Source: Gemmatimonadota bacterium (GTDB lineage Bacteria; Gemmatimonadota; Gemmatimonadetes; Longimicrobiales; Gaopeijiaceae). From it: a stretch of DNA of 64,000 nt. This document shows positions 29,660 to 39,554 of the stretch, one piece after another. The translations under genes were made by a program, and so were the position numbers. A model generated the notes under the pieces. The model ran no database searches. It was not told the origin of the DNA and saw only the letters and a list, made by a program, of their open reading frames with translations. The stretch lies in assembly GCA_022822325.1 (NCBI GenBank), contig JAJEBW010000025.1, forward strand, positions 1 through 64,000, read 5' to 3'. Each line of letters starts with the position of its first letter. Positions within the stretch are counted from its first letter, which is position 1.

Positions 29660-30865
29660 TCACCGCTCGATGCGCCACACATCCACATGGTCGAGCTCCA
29701 GGCTGTCCTGGCGGATCGTCAGCACATGGTCGGGACCGAAGGCGGGGACCGAGTTTTCCCTGAACTCCCGTGCGGGCATGCTCCCCAGCAGCCGGCCCTC
29801 CGGATCGAAGACCTCCCAGCGGTTGCCTTCCGCGCGCATCGCCTCCACCCAGATCCGGCTGTCGGGCGCAATGAAGAAGGTGCGGATGAAGGGTTTGAGG
29901 GCGGGGCGTTCGGGTCGGCGGGGCGTGCAATCGGCGCGCGGCTGTTCGTCCAGGAAGTTGCGGAAGTCCTCGGTGGCGGACGCCCATTCCTCGTCGGTGA
30001 CCGGTTCGCTGGGCAGCTCCCGCTCGATGACGCGCAGCGTGTCGCCGCCGGAGACGACCGCGATCCGGTAGGCGTCGGTCCGGGCCAGATACAGGGTGCC
30101 CGCGGGTCCGGGATGCTGCACAAGCTGGGGACTGTAGATGATCTCGAAGAAGCTGATCCAGCCGTCGTTGTATTCGCAGCTTACGCTTTGGTCCCAGAAA
30201 TCTTTGGTGGCGGCAAGGGTGTCGCCGGTTTCGCCCGCGGCGCTCTGGCCTACGTAAACGAGCTGCAATCCGTCCTCTCCCACTACATGACTGACCGACC
30301 ACGCCTCGTCGCGAGCGACCGGATAGAGGCGAAGCGCCTCCGAGCCGCCCCAGCGACCAGGCGCCGCTCGTTGGCCCAGTACCTCGCCAGCGGCGGAAAA
30401 CTCGCCGATCCTGCCGCCGATCAGGTCCAGGACAAGGAGGCGATCCCCGACCCATGCGACCGAGTTGATGTGAGAGAACTCGCCCGGACCCTCGCCGGAA
30501 CGCCCGAAAGTGCGCCGGTGCGTCCCATCCCGCCCGAAGACCCGCACCTCAGTGTAGTGGCCGTCGCCAATGTAGATCTCGTCGTTGTGCGGGCCCAGCG
30601 CCGCGGACCAGACCTGGCCGAACTCTTCGGGGCCTCCCTCGCCGACCGCGAGCGTTTTCGGCCCGATCGAGCTCTCGAGCGCGAATCGCCATTCGGGCGC
30701 GTCGCCCCGGTTGACGACATGGACCACCCCGTCGATTGTGTCCACCGTCGTGACGAGCACGCTCATCCGCGCCGACGGCCGGTCGGTATCGCAGGCGGCG
30801 GCCAGGAGAAGGGCCAGGGGAATGAAGGCAATCGAGGGATTCGACTGCAAGCGATTCGGCAACAT
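29660..30865 (-). CDS. 6-bladed beta-propeller lipoprotein (copy B, tandem paralog)
   Basis: GQVWSAALGPHNDEIYIGDGHYTEVRVFGRDGTHRRTFGRSGEGPGEF. Confidence 0.82.
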   Translation of the reverse strand: MLPNRLQSNPSIAFIPLALLLAAACDTDRPSARMSVLVTTVDTIDGVVHVVNRGDAPEWRFALESSIGPKTLAVGEGGPEEFGQVWSAALGPHNDEIYIGDGHYTEVRVFGRDGTHRRTFGRSGEGPGEFSHINSVAWVGDRLLVLDLIGGRIGEFSAAGEVLGQRAAPGRWGGSEALRLYPVARDEAWSVSHVVGEDGLQLVYVGQSAAGETGDTLAATKDFWDQSVSCEYNDGWISFFEIIYSPQLVQHPGPAGTLYLARTDAYRIAVVSGGDTLRVIERELPSEPVTDEEWASATEDFRNFLDEQPRADCTPRRPERPALKPFIRTFFIAPDSRIWVEAMRAEGNRWEVFDPEGRLLGSMPAREFRENSVPAFGPDHVLTIRQDSLELDHVDVWRIER

Positions 30866-30937
30866 GTATCCTCCCTTCCGTGGGCGTTCATGCATGCGCC
30901 TGAATATCTGCGGTCCGGCACACGATCGCAATCGCGC

Positions 30938-32137
30938 CTACCGGCCCACCTTCCATTCAGCCAGCAATCGCGCCTCCAGCTCGCGGTCCAGTCCGGTGCG
31001 CAGCGAGAACCCTCCCCCCGCTTCCCGGCTGCGATGCCACTCCAGCGTCTCGCGCGCGGTCACGGCCAGGGGCCGGAAGGTCAGCCCGGCTGCGATGGCG
31101 CGGCTGCTGTCGATTCGTCCGTAGTTCAGGTAGCGACCTCGCGGCGGTTGCCAGAAGGGAAGCTCGCGCTGCGGCAGTTGCCCGCGCTCGGCCAGGAAGT
31201 CCCAGTCCACCCAGGCGAAGGAGACCGGCGTGGAGGTGATCGCGCGGATCCCGTACACAAGTTCGGCCGACGAGAGCGGCGCGCCCGGACCGACGCTGTT
31301 GAAGATCCCCGTTGTTTGGCGTTCGAGCAGATGAATGTAGAACTCGGCAAGATCGCGCACATCGATGAACTGAACCGGATCGGCGCGCTCGCCCTGCACC
31401 AGCGTCTCGCCCCCGTCGTCGATCCGGACCGGCCAGTAGGTGAAGCGGTCGCTGCGGTCGCCCGGCCCCACGATCACCGGAGGCCGCACGATGAGAGTCC
31501 GCGCGCCGAACCCCTCTTCCACCCTGCGCTCGGCGAGCACCTTGGCGGGGCCGTACGCGGTCCACTCGCTTTCGGGAAGGTCCGCGGGCCCGATCGGGGC
31601 GTCCTCGTCCATGACCGCGGCGGTGAAATCGGTGTAGACCGCGCGCGTGGAGGTGAAGAGGTACTGATCGGTGGCGCCCTCGAGAAGATTGACCGAGAGG
31701 CCGACCTGGGCCGGAGTGTAGCCGGAGTTGTCGATGACCGCATCCCAGCGGCGCCCCTCCAGAGCAGTCAGGTCGTCGTTGCGATCGCCGACGAGCTTTT
31801 CGACCTCGGGGAAGAGGTGCGTGTTGGTGCGACCGCGATTGAAGAGGGTGATGCGGTGGCCGCGCGCGAGGGCGTGCCGTACGACATGCGGGCCGATGAA
31901 GCCCGTGCCGCCCAGAATGAGGATGTCGAGCCCCTCCTGGGAGTTGGCGACCGATCGTGCGCTGGCCCCGGAACCAGGCGCCGCGGCTACGGAACCAGGC
32001 GCCGCTGCCCCGGAACCCAGCGCCGCTGCTCCCGCGGCAAGTCCCGCCTGCCCGATGAAACCGCGCCGCGTCGTCGATGGTCCCCTCGTCGATGGTCCCG
32101 TCTTCGATGCCTCCGTCGTCGATCGTTCGGTCTTCAT
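30938..32137 (-). CDS. Tat-exported NAD-dependent epimerase/dehydratase family protein
   Basis: STTRRGFIGQAGLAAGAAAL Tat motif; ILILGGTGFIGPHVVRHALARGHRITLFNRG. Confidence 0.87.
   Translation of the reverse strand: MKTERSTTEASKTGPSTRGPSTTRRGFIGQAGLAAGAAALGSGAAAPGSVAAAPGSGASARSVANSQEGLDILILGGTGFIGPHVVRHALARGHRITLFNRGRTNTHLFPEVEKLVGDRNDDLTALEGRRWDAVIDNSGYTPAQVGLSVNLLEGATDQYLFTSTRAVYTDFTAAVMDEDAPIGPADLPESEWTAYGPAKVLAERRVEEGFGARTLIVRPPVIVGPGDRSDRFTYWPVRIDDGGETLVQGERADPVQFIDVRDLAEFYIHLLERQTTGIFNSVGPGAPLSSAELVYGIRAITSTPVSFAWVDWDFLAERGQLPQRELPFWQPPRGRYLNYGRIDSSRAIAAGLTFRPLAVTARETLEWHRSREAGGGFSLRTGLDRELEARLLAEWKVGR
31969..32031. repeat. 21-bp tandem repeat x3 inside epimerase gene (Ala/Gly/Pro linker)
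   Basis: cggaaccaggcgccgcggcta / cggaaccaggcgccgctgccc / cggaacccagcgccgctgctc. Confidence 0.92.
32069..32128. repeat. 15-bp degenerate tandem repeat x4 encoding the pre-Tat N-terminus
   Basis: cgtcgtcgatggtcc / cctcgtcgatggtcc / cgtcttcgatgcctc / cgtcgtcgatcgttc. Confidence 0.85.
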
Positions 32138-32311
32138 TGGGTCGTTGCTCCCTGGATGGCTGAACCGACTGTCTGAAAGTGAATTCACGCGCGGGCCGAC
32201 GAGCGGATTCCCGCGCGGAAGCGATGGGCTGGTCCGACCGCAAGCGCCGAGCGCCGGGTGCCTCGAACCGCATCCCCATTGTGGCGAGGCCCGCGCGCCC
32301 TATTCTATTGG

Positions 32312-32350
32312 AAGTTCCGCCGGAGGAATCTCCAAGTTCCGCCGGAGGAA
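32312..32350. repeat. Direct repeat of imperfect palindrome aagttccgccggaggaa, 22-nt period
   Basis: Exact copies at 32312-32328 and 32334-32350. Confidence 0.93.
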
Positions 32351-32465
32351 CAAGATCCCCCGCACGCGCCGAAGCCGCAACCATCGGCCGACCACCGCAT
32401 CCGCAATCGACGCCGAGCCCGCCCTCCCAGCCCCCATCCCCCCGCCCCGCACCCCGGAGACCACG

Positions 32466-35400
32466 ATGCACCGCGCCCACGACCGCCGCCGCTCCGCCAC
32501 CGCCGCGCTTCCCGCCCCCACCCGCCGCAAGTCGCCCCCGGACCCCTCTCTCTCCCCCGGGACGGATCGGTCGCGGCCCCCGGTCGGCGCCGGAGCTTCC
32601 CGCCCTCTCCTCGCCGTCGCCCTCGGCTGCGCGCTCGCCCCGCTCTCTCCGGCCGACGCCCAGGACCCCACCGACGGCGACCGAATCGCGCAGGCCACCG
32701 CGGCGCTGACCTTCCGCGCCATCGGCCCCACGATCATGGGTGGGCGCGTCGCCGATCTGGCGGTGGTCGAGTCCGATCCGCGCATCTTCTATGTGGGGGT
32801 CGCGACCGGCGGCGTCTGGAAGACCGAGAATGCCGGGATCACCTACACGCATGTCTTCCGCGACGAAGCGACGGCCTCGGTCGGCGACGTTACGGTCGCG
32901 CCGTCCAATCCCAATGTGGTCTGGGTCGGGACCGGAGAGCCGAACAACCGGCAGAGTTCGCCCTGGGGAAACGGGGTCTACCGCTCGACCGACGCGGGGC
33001 GCACCTGGACGCACCTAGGGCTGGAGGACACGCATCACATCGGGCGCATTCAGGTGCATCCGCGCGACCCCGATGTGGCGTACGCGGCGGCGGTGGGACA
33101 TCTGTGGGGACCGAATCCGGAGCGCGGCGTCTATCGCACCATCGACGGCGGCCGGAGCTGGGAGCGGGTCCTCTTCGTGGACGAAAACACCGGCGCGATC
33201 GATCTGGCAATGGATCCGGGCGACCCCCGCACCCTCTTCGCGGCGATGTACCAGCGGCAGCGGCGGGCCTGGGGATTCAATGGCGGCGGACCGGGCAGCG
33301 GCATCCATCGCACCACCGACGGCGGAGACACCTGGACCGAGTTGACGACGGGTCTTCCCGAGGGGGACAAGGGGCGGATCGGGCTCGACATCCACCGGCG
33401 CGACGGGAACCTGGTCTTCGCGCTGGTCGAGGCGGACGCGCGCGGACCGGGGCAGGGGTTCGGAGGCGGGGGCGGCAACGAGGCGCAGAACGGCGTCTAC
33501 CGCTCCACCGACCGCGGCGAGAGCTGGGAACAGATCAGCACGACCAACAATCGCCCCATGTACTACAGCCAGATTCGCGTCGATCCCAACGACCCCGAGC
33601 GGATCTACCTGGGCGGCGCCAATCTCTACCGATCGTCGGACGGCGGGCGCAACTTCACCCCCGACGCGGCGGCCGAGGTTCACCTTGACCATCATGCGCT
33701 CTGGATCAACCCGGCCGATTCCGACCACCTGATCCTGGCGGGCGACGGCGGCGTCTCGGTCAGTTGGGACCGCTCCGACAACTGGATTCAGCACCGCAAC
33801 CTGCCGCTCGCGCAGTTCTACGAGATCGGCGTGGACATGCGCGACCCGTACCACGTCTGCGGCGGCCTTCAGGACAACGGCTCCTGGTGCGCGCCCTCGA
33901 ACACCCTCTCCAACCAGGGGATTCGCGCGCGGGACTGGTACAATGTGGGATCGGGCGACGGCTTCTTCACCGTCATGCATCCCACGAACCCCGACCTGAT
34001 GTTCGCCGAGTCGCAGGGAGGGAATCTGATGCGCGTCCATTTGCCCACGGGGGAAAGAGCGCGCATTCGACCGCTGCCGCGTCCGGCGGGAGAGGACGAC
34101 GACCGGAATCTGCGCTGGAATTGGGACACGCCCATGCTCCTCTCGGCGCACGACGACCAGGTGATCTACGCGGGCTCGAATGTGCTCTTCCGCTCGGACG
34201 ACCTGGGGCAGAGCTGGCGGGAGATCAGCGGGGACCTGAGCTGGGCAATCGACCGCGACACGCTGGAGCTGATGGGGGTCGCAGGCGCGGAGCCGCAGAT
34301 GTCGCGCAACGACGGCCAGTCCAGCTACGGCAACCTGACCGCGATCGCCGAATCGCCGCACGACGCCTCGGTCCTCTACACCGGCGCCGACGACGGACGC
34401 TTGCATGTCACGCGCGACGGCGGCGCCACCTGGACCGACCTCAGCGACAATCCGCCCGGGTTGCCCGCGCACACCTATGTGACCCGGATCGTGGCTTCGC
34501 GGGGCGCGGCGGGCCAGGTCTTCGCGGCCTTCGATGGACACCGCAACGACGACTTCGAGCCGTACCTCTACGCCAGCGACGACTTCGGCGCAAGCTGGAG
34601 GCGGATCACCGGCGGTCTGCCCGCGACATCGCTGAACGCCCTTGCGCAACACCCCCGCGCGCACAACCTCCTCTTCGCCGGCAGCGAGGTCGGCGTCCAC
34701 TTCTCGATCGATGGCGGCGCGAGCTGGCACAATCTGAAGAATGGCCTGCCGACCGTCCCCGTGGACGACATCGTGGTTCATCCGCGCGACAACGACCTTG
34801 TGGTCGGCACCCACGGGCTCGGCATCTGGATCATGGACGACATTGCGCCGCTTGAGCACCTTGACGCCGGGACGATGGCGGCCGACGCCCATCTCTACCC
34901 TGTGCGGCGCGCGACTTCGTACAACCCGTACAGGCCGCAGGGCTGGACCCCGGGCATCTACGAGGCGCCGAATCCGCCGGACGGGGCGCGCATCCGCTAT
35001 CACCTGGGCGCGGAGACCGACAGCGTGACGATTCGGATCAGCGACGGCGGCGGCGCGCTGGTGCGGGAGCTGGAGGGCAGCGGCGACGCGGGGCTGAACG
35101 AGGTGATCTGGGATCTGCGGCTGGCGGCGGAGGGGGCCGACGGCGAGGCGATGGATCCCGGGCCGAGGGTGCTTCCGGGCAGCTACCGGGCGACGCTGGC
35201 GGCGGGCGGGACGATGATGGAGGAATCGGTCGAGGTGCGGCTCGATCCGCGGGTGGAGATCTCGCGCGGGGAGCTGATGGCGCGGCACGAGGCCATGATG
35301 GATTCGTACCGGCTGTCGGGCGTGGTGGCGGCCGCGCGGGAGAGGATCGGGGAGGCGCGGGAGCAGCTCGGCCAGGCCGACGAGCGTGTGGAGGCGGCCG

Positions 35401-35717
35401 CGGAGGCGCCCGAGTCGCTCCGGGAAGAGATCGAGACGTTGCGCGAGGCGGTGGCCGAGGTGGCGGGGGATCTGGGGGGCGGGGGGTTCGGGGGCGGGGG
35501 CGGAGCGGGGGTGTGGCGCCAGATCGAAGGCGCGACCAACCCGCCGACCGCGGACCAACTCTGGCAGATCGATCGTTCCTGGGAGGAGCTGCCCGCCGTG
35601 ATCGAACGGCTCAACGAGCTGATCGCCGTGAGCCTGCCGGCGCTGAACGAAAAGCTCTACGCCGAAGGCCTGAGGCCGAAGCCGGGCGAGGCGGTGGCGA
35701 TGCCGGGGCGGGGGTGA
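32466..35717 (+). CDS. VPS10/BNR-repeat (sortilin-like beta-propeller) secreted protein
   Basis: Repeated NGVYRSTDAGRTWTHLG, GVYRTIDGGRSWERV, GIHRTTDGGDTWTEL motifs; start at 32466 likely. Confidence 0.9.
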   Translation: MHRAHDRRRSATAALPAPTRRKSPPDPSLSPGTDRSRPPVGAGASRPLLAVALGCALAPLSPADAQDPTDGDRIAQATAALTFRAIGPTIMGGRVADLAVVESDPRIFYVGVATGGVWKTENAGITYTHVFRDEATASVGDVTVAPSNPNVVWVGTGEPNNRQSSPWGNGVYRSTDAGRTWTHLGLEDTHHIGRIQVHPRDPDVAYAAAVGHLWGPNPERGVYRTIDGGRSWERVLFVDENTGAIDLAMDPGDPRTLFAAMYQRQRRAWGFNGGGPGSGIHRTTDGGDTWTELTTGLPEGDKGRIGLDIHRRDGNLVFALVEADARGPGQGFGGGGGNEAQNGVYRSTDRGESWEQISTTNNRPMYYSQIRVDPNDPERIYLGGANLYRSSDGGRNFTPDAAAEVHLDHHALWINPADSDHLILAGDGGVSVSWDRSDNWIQHRNLPLAQFYEIGVDMRDPYHVCGGLQDNGSWCAPSNTLSNQGIRARDWYNVGSGDGFFTVMHPTNPDLMFAESQGGNLMRVHLPTGERARIRPLPRPAGEDDDRNLRWNWDTPMLLSAHDDQVIYAGSNVLFRSDDLGQSWREISGDLSWAIDRDTLELMGVAGAEPQMSRNDGQSSYGNLTAIAESPHDASVLYTGADDGRLHVTRDGGATWTDLSDNPPGLPAHTYVTRIVASRGAAGQVFAAFDGHRNDDFEPYLYASDDFGASWRRITGGLPATSLNALAQHPRAHNLLFAGSEVGVHFSIDGGASWHNLKNGLPTVPVDDIVVHPRDNDLVVGTHGLGIWIMDDIAPLEHLDAGTMAADAHLYPVRRATSYNPYRPQGWTPGIYEAPNPPDGARIRYHLGAETDSVTIRISDGGGALVRELEGSGDAGLNEVIWDLRLAAEGADGEAMDPGPRVLPGSYRATLAAGGTMMEESVEVRLDPRVEISRGELMARHEAMMDSYRLSGVVAAARERIGEAREQLGQADERVEAAAEAPESLREEIETLREAVAEVAGDLGGGGFGGGGGAGVWRQIEGATNPPTADQLWQIDRSWEELPAVIERLNELIAVSLPALNEKLYAEGLRPKPGEAVAMPGRG

Positions 35718-35718
35718 G

Positions 35719-37059
35719 ATGCACATGAATACAGCCGTCGGCAGAAGCACCCGTGATCCCAACCGGATGCTCCCGGATGATCGGCCGGTTCACGACTGGT
35801 ATCGGTTCGTTCTGTCGTTCCCGCCCCATCTGGTTCGCCATTGCCTGGACCGTCTTGGGGTCACTCCCGGACAAACGGTGTTGGATCCGTTCTGTGGAAC
35901 GGGCACGACGGTGGTCGAATGCAAGAAGGCGGCGATCGAGAGCGTTGGGCTTGAGCGGAATCCCATGGCTCGTTTTGCGAGCGCAGTCAAGGCCGACTGG
36001 TCGGTCGATTCGGCAACGCTGGCCGACTACGCCGACGAAGTGGCCCGGCGCGCCAAGTCAACGTTAGCCGAACAGGGGATTGACGACTGGAGCGACCTCC
36101 CCTTGCTCGCCGAAGACGGTTCCATACCCGCGTCAATTCGAACCCTGGAACCTGACCGGTTCAAATTGCTGCTGAAAAACTCGATCAGCCCGATTCCGTT
36201 GCACAAGACCCTGGTTACCCTGGACATGGTCGATCGACTCGGTGACATCAAGATGCGGGGTTGCGGGCGCCTCGCGTTGGCCACGGGTCTTGTTCGGAGC
36301 ATCGGAAACTTGAAATTCGGACCCGAAGTGGGAATCGGGCGCATCAGGGACGACGCTTCCGTAGTCGACATTTGGCACACTCGAATGAGAGCGATGACCG
36401 ACGACCTCCAGAGTCTGTCCACCTGCAACGGTGCGTATGCAAAGGTGCTACAGGCAGATGCCCGGCAAGCGGCCGACGTTCTGCCACCGCGGTCCATAGA
36501 CGCTGTGATCACTTCGCCACCGTATCCCAACGAAAAGGACTACACCAGAACGACGCGCCTGGAGTCGGTCATTCTCGGGATGATAAAGAACCTCAAGGAG
36601 TTGCGAGCCCTGAAGAAGGAAATGGTCAGGTCGAACACTCGAGGGGTGTACAAGGCCGATGACGACGATGCGACAATCCGGTCGAATACGGAAATTGCCA
36701 GAATCGCCGACGAGATCGAGCGCCGTCGGGTGGCCATGGGAAAGACCTCGGGCTTCGAGCGCGCTTACGCAAGGGTTGTGCAGCTCTATTTTGGCGGCAT
36801 GGCAAAGCATTTCGCTTCCTTGCGGACGGTGCTTCGGCCGGGTGCACGGCTGGCCTACGTCGTCGGAGATCAGGCATCCTATTTGCGCGTGATGATCAGG
36901 ACCGGACAAATTCTTGCCGACATCGCCAGGACCCTGGGCTACGAGGTGATGGGCATCGACCTGTTCCGAACGCGTCTTGCGACCGCAACTCGGGAGCAAC
37001 TTCGAGAGGAAGTCCTCCTGCTGCGCTGGCCCGGCAGGCCCGAAGGGAAAACGAAATAA
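35719..37059 (+). CDS. DNA methyltransferase (N4/N6 SPPY family)
   Basis: VLDPFCGTGTTVVECKKAAIESVGLERNP (motif I) and DAVITSPPYPNEKDY (motif IV). Confidence 0.9.
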   Translation: MHMNTAVGRSTRDPNRMLPDDRPVHDWYRFVLSFPPHLVRHCLDRLGVTPGQTVLDPFCGTGTTVVECKKAAIESVGLERNPMARFASAVKADWSVDSATLADYADEVARRAKSTLAEQGIDDWSDLPLLAEDGSIPASIRTLEPDRFKLLLKNSISPIPLHKTLVTLDMVDRLGDIKMRGCGRLALATGLVRSIGNLKFGPEVGIGRIRDDASVVDIWHTRMRAMTDDLQSLSTCNGAYAKVLQADARQAADVLPPRSIDAVITSPPYPNEKDYTRTTRLESVILGMIKNLKELRALKKEMVRSNTRGVYKADDDDATIRSNTEIARIADEIERRRVAMGKTSGFERAYARVVQLYFGGMAKHFASLRTVLRPGARLAYVVGDQASYLRVMIRTGQILADIARTLGYEVMGIDLFRTRLATATREQLREEVLLLRWPGRPEGKTK

Positions 37060-37863
37060 ATGGCGAAAAAGGACCGCTATTCCGCGATCATCGAGGCGAT
37101 TTTTCATGGGCGATACGAGTCCGGTGTCACTCATGTCGAATTCGCTCGCGAACAGATTACGGCAGCCTCTATCAGCCTCGGCATTGCACCGCCCAAGAAC
37201 CTGGGCGATGTAATCTACGCTTTCAGATATCGGAAGCCCCTACCCCCAAGCATCAGAGCAACGGCTCCGTCCGGCAAAACCTGGATCATTCGCTCGGCCG
37301 GATTGGGACGATACCGGTTCGTCCTCGTCACTGATATTCCCTTGAGCCCGAACCCCAATTTCGCGATTACCAAGATTCCTGACGCAACGCCGGGGATGGT
37401 CGCCAAGTACGCCTTCACCGATGAGCAGGCGGTGCTGGCACGGGTTCGCTACAACCGGCTCATCGACCTGTTCCTCGGAATCACCTGCTTCTCGCTCCAG
37501 AATCATCTCCGCACATCGGTGCCCGGCATGGGTCAGGTCGAAACGGATGAGGTCTATGTCGGTGTCGACAAGAAGGGCATCCACTATGTGATACCAGTTC
37601 AGGCAAAGAGCGGCAGCAACATGATTGGAAGGGTTCAGATCGAACAGGACATTGCGGTGGGGACGGCCAAGCTCCCTTCACTGGTCTGTCGGCCAGTAGG
37701 AGCTTATCTGGCTTCGGGCGACATCGTGGCGCTTCTGGAATTCGAAGAAGACGAGTCGGAAATCAGAGTGGCCAACGAGCAACACTACAAGCTGGTTCCC
37801 CCTGAATCGGTCACGGTCGAAGATTTGGTGCGCTACCGCAAGCGGCTGTCTGGGAGAGTCTGA
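37060..37863 (+). CDS. Putative type II restriction endonuclease partnered with the preceding methylase
   Basis: ATG immediately follows methylase TAA; candidate nuclease core GQVETDEVYVGVDKKGIHYVIPVQAKSGSNMIGRVQIEQD. Confidence 0.72.
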   Translation: MAKKDRYSAIIEAIFHGRYESGVTHVEFAREQITAASISLGIAPPKNLGDVIYAFRYRKPLPPSIRATAPSGKTWIIRSAGLGRYRFVLVTDIPLSPNPNFAITKIPDATPGMVAKYAFTDEQAVLARVRYNRLIDLFLGITCFSLQNHLRTSVPGMGQVETDEVYVGVDKKGIHYVIPVQAKSGSNMIGRVQIEQDIAVGTAKLPSLVCRPVGAYLASGDIVALLEFEEDESEIRVANEQHYKLVPPESVTVEDLVRYRKRLSGRV

Positions 37864-37903
37864 ATTGAAATGCCATGCAGCAATTCCGAAGAATCCTTTC
37901 CGC

Positions 37904-38050
37904 TCATCCCTTCTGCTCGCGGCCATAAGGCAGCGAATGAGCTCTTTTCAGTTCGCTGGGCAGCAAACGGTCGATCTCCTTGTCTGAGAAGGTCATCTCC
38001 TCCGAGTGGTCGGCAACCAGCCGCAGGCGCAGTGATCCTCGCCGTCGGAG
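37904..38050 (-). pseudogene. Possible gene remnant (C-terminus-like peptide)
   Basis: LRLVADHSEEMTFSDKEIDRLLPSELKRAHSLPYGREQKG* reads as natural protein; upstream continuation appears in another frame (VDVEVQVGLPSDGED). Confidence 0.3.
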
Positions 38051-38227
38051 GGAAGCCCCACCTGTACCTCCACGTCTACGCCCGCCCGGGCTGCACTTTC
38101 CGGCGGACCACAGGAGCGACTCCAAACTCGGCGCCGTCGCGGTGGTGTCGGTGCGCTGGCCGGCTCCGACCCACGGCTCCACGCATCGGCGATAAGTTCG
38201 CGGTCTCGGGGCGTAGCGCGACATCCC

Positions 38228-39463
38228 TCAGCCCTCCAGCCGGTTGTACCTCCGCAGCACCTCGCGCAGCCGGTCGTGCGGGAGCGCGTGAACGGTCACG
38301 TCGTTGGCGCCGGTCATCGTTTCGGCCGCGACCAGCGCGTTGATGATCGCCTCCTCGGTGGCCTCGACGGTGGCCGCGAAGAGCGGATTCAGCCGTCCAT
38401 TGGCCAGTACGCGCGCCTCGCCCACCGCCGCCGCTTCCGACGCCGCCTCGCGGTTCGCGGTCGAGAAGGCCACGAAGATGTCGCCGGAGCCGTTCGAGGA
38501 GACGCTGCCGTTGCGCGCGAGTCCCAGCGAGACCCGCCTGGCCATCCTCTCCAGTTGATGGGACAGCACCGGCGCGTCGGTCGCGACCACAACGATGATG
38601 GAACCGTCTCGGTCGGCCTCCCCCTCCTCCCCCTCCAGCCGCCCGCCATTCGGCCGCTCCGGCATCAGATCCGCGATCTCGCGTCCCACCGGCGCCCCCG
38701 CCACGCGGAAGGGCTCGCGGCTGCCGTAGTTGCACTGGACCAGCACGCCCACGGCGTAGCGCTCGCCCGCCACCTCCACCACCCGCGACGAGGTCCCGAT
38801 CCCGCCCTTGAAGCGGTGGCAGATCATGCCGGTGCCGCCGCCCACATTGCCCTCCGCGACCGGCCCCGCGCGCGCCGCCTCCATCGCCCGGAGCGCGTCG
38901 TCCTCGGTGACGTGCTGGCCGCGGATGTCGTTCAGCGTTCCATCCCAGGTCTCGGCCACGACGGGAAGCGACGCGAGCCACGGACCCGGTCCCCGCTCGA
39001 GCCCCCGCGCCACCCCCCACCGGATCACCGCATGATGCACCACTCCCACGCTCAGCGTGTTGGTGATCATCACGGGCCCTTCCATGATGCCGGAATCGCG
39101 CACCCAGGTCGTGCCGGTCATCTCGCCGTCGCCGTTCAGGGTGAACCAGGCCGCGTAGACGGGGTCGGGGCGGTCGCGGCCGCGCGGCCAGACGGCGGTC
39201 ACCCCTGTGCGGACGGGCCCTTCGCCGACGACGAGCGCGCCGGCGCCGCGAACGATGGTGGCGTGGCCGACCTCGACGCCCGCGACGTCGGTGATCGCAT
39301 TGAGCGCGCCCGGAGTTCCCTCGAAGGGGACGCCGAGGTCGCGCGCGCGGGGTGGCTGGGCGGTGGCGGGGAGGGCGGCGCAGGCCACGATCGCCGTGAA
39401 CGCGACCGCGGCGGACGCTGGCCAACGCCCGGGAAACGCGGTATTCTGACTTGGCATTCTCAT
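38228..39463 (-). CDS. P1 (DmpA-like, S58) family peptidase, exported
   Basis: GALNAITDVAGVEVGHATIV; GNVGGGTGMICHRFKGGIGTSSRVV; VVVATDAPVLSHQLERMARR. Confidence 0.9.
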   Translation of the reverse strand: MRMPSQNTAFPGRWPASAAVAFTAIVACAALPATAQPPRARDLGVPFEGTPGALNAITDVAGVEVGHATIVRGAGALVVGEGPVRTGVTAVWPRGRDRPDPVYAAWFTLNGDGEMTGTTWVRDSGIMEGPVMITNTLSVGVVHHAVIRWGVARGLERGPGPWLASLPVVAETWDGTLNDIRGQHVTEDDALRAMEAARAGPVAEGNVGGGTGMICHRFKGGIGTSSRVVEVAGERYAVGVLVQCNYGSREPFRVAGAPVGREIADLMPERPNGGRLEGEEGEADRDGSIIVVVATDAPVLSHQLERMARRVSLGLARNGSVSSNGSGDIFVAFSTANREAASEAAAVGEARVLANGRLNPLFAATVEATEEAIINALVAAETMTGANDVTVHALPHDRLREVLRRYNRLEG

Positions 39464-39554
39464 GATTCGACCTCGCTTACCTGTGACCTTGGCGCGCCTG
39501 AAGCCGGGGCGCCGCCGGAAGGACGACCCGTTCCCGCGAATGGAGCCCCGACCA

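Noticed and set aside
33015-35762. 915-aa ORF antisense to the VPS10/BNR gene
   Set aside because: Shadow ORF; Arg/Val/Pro-rich with no recognisable domain.
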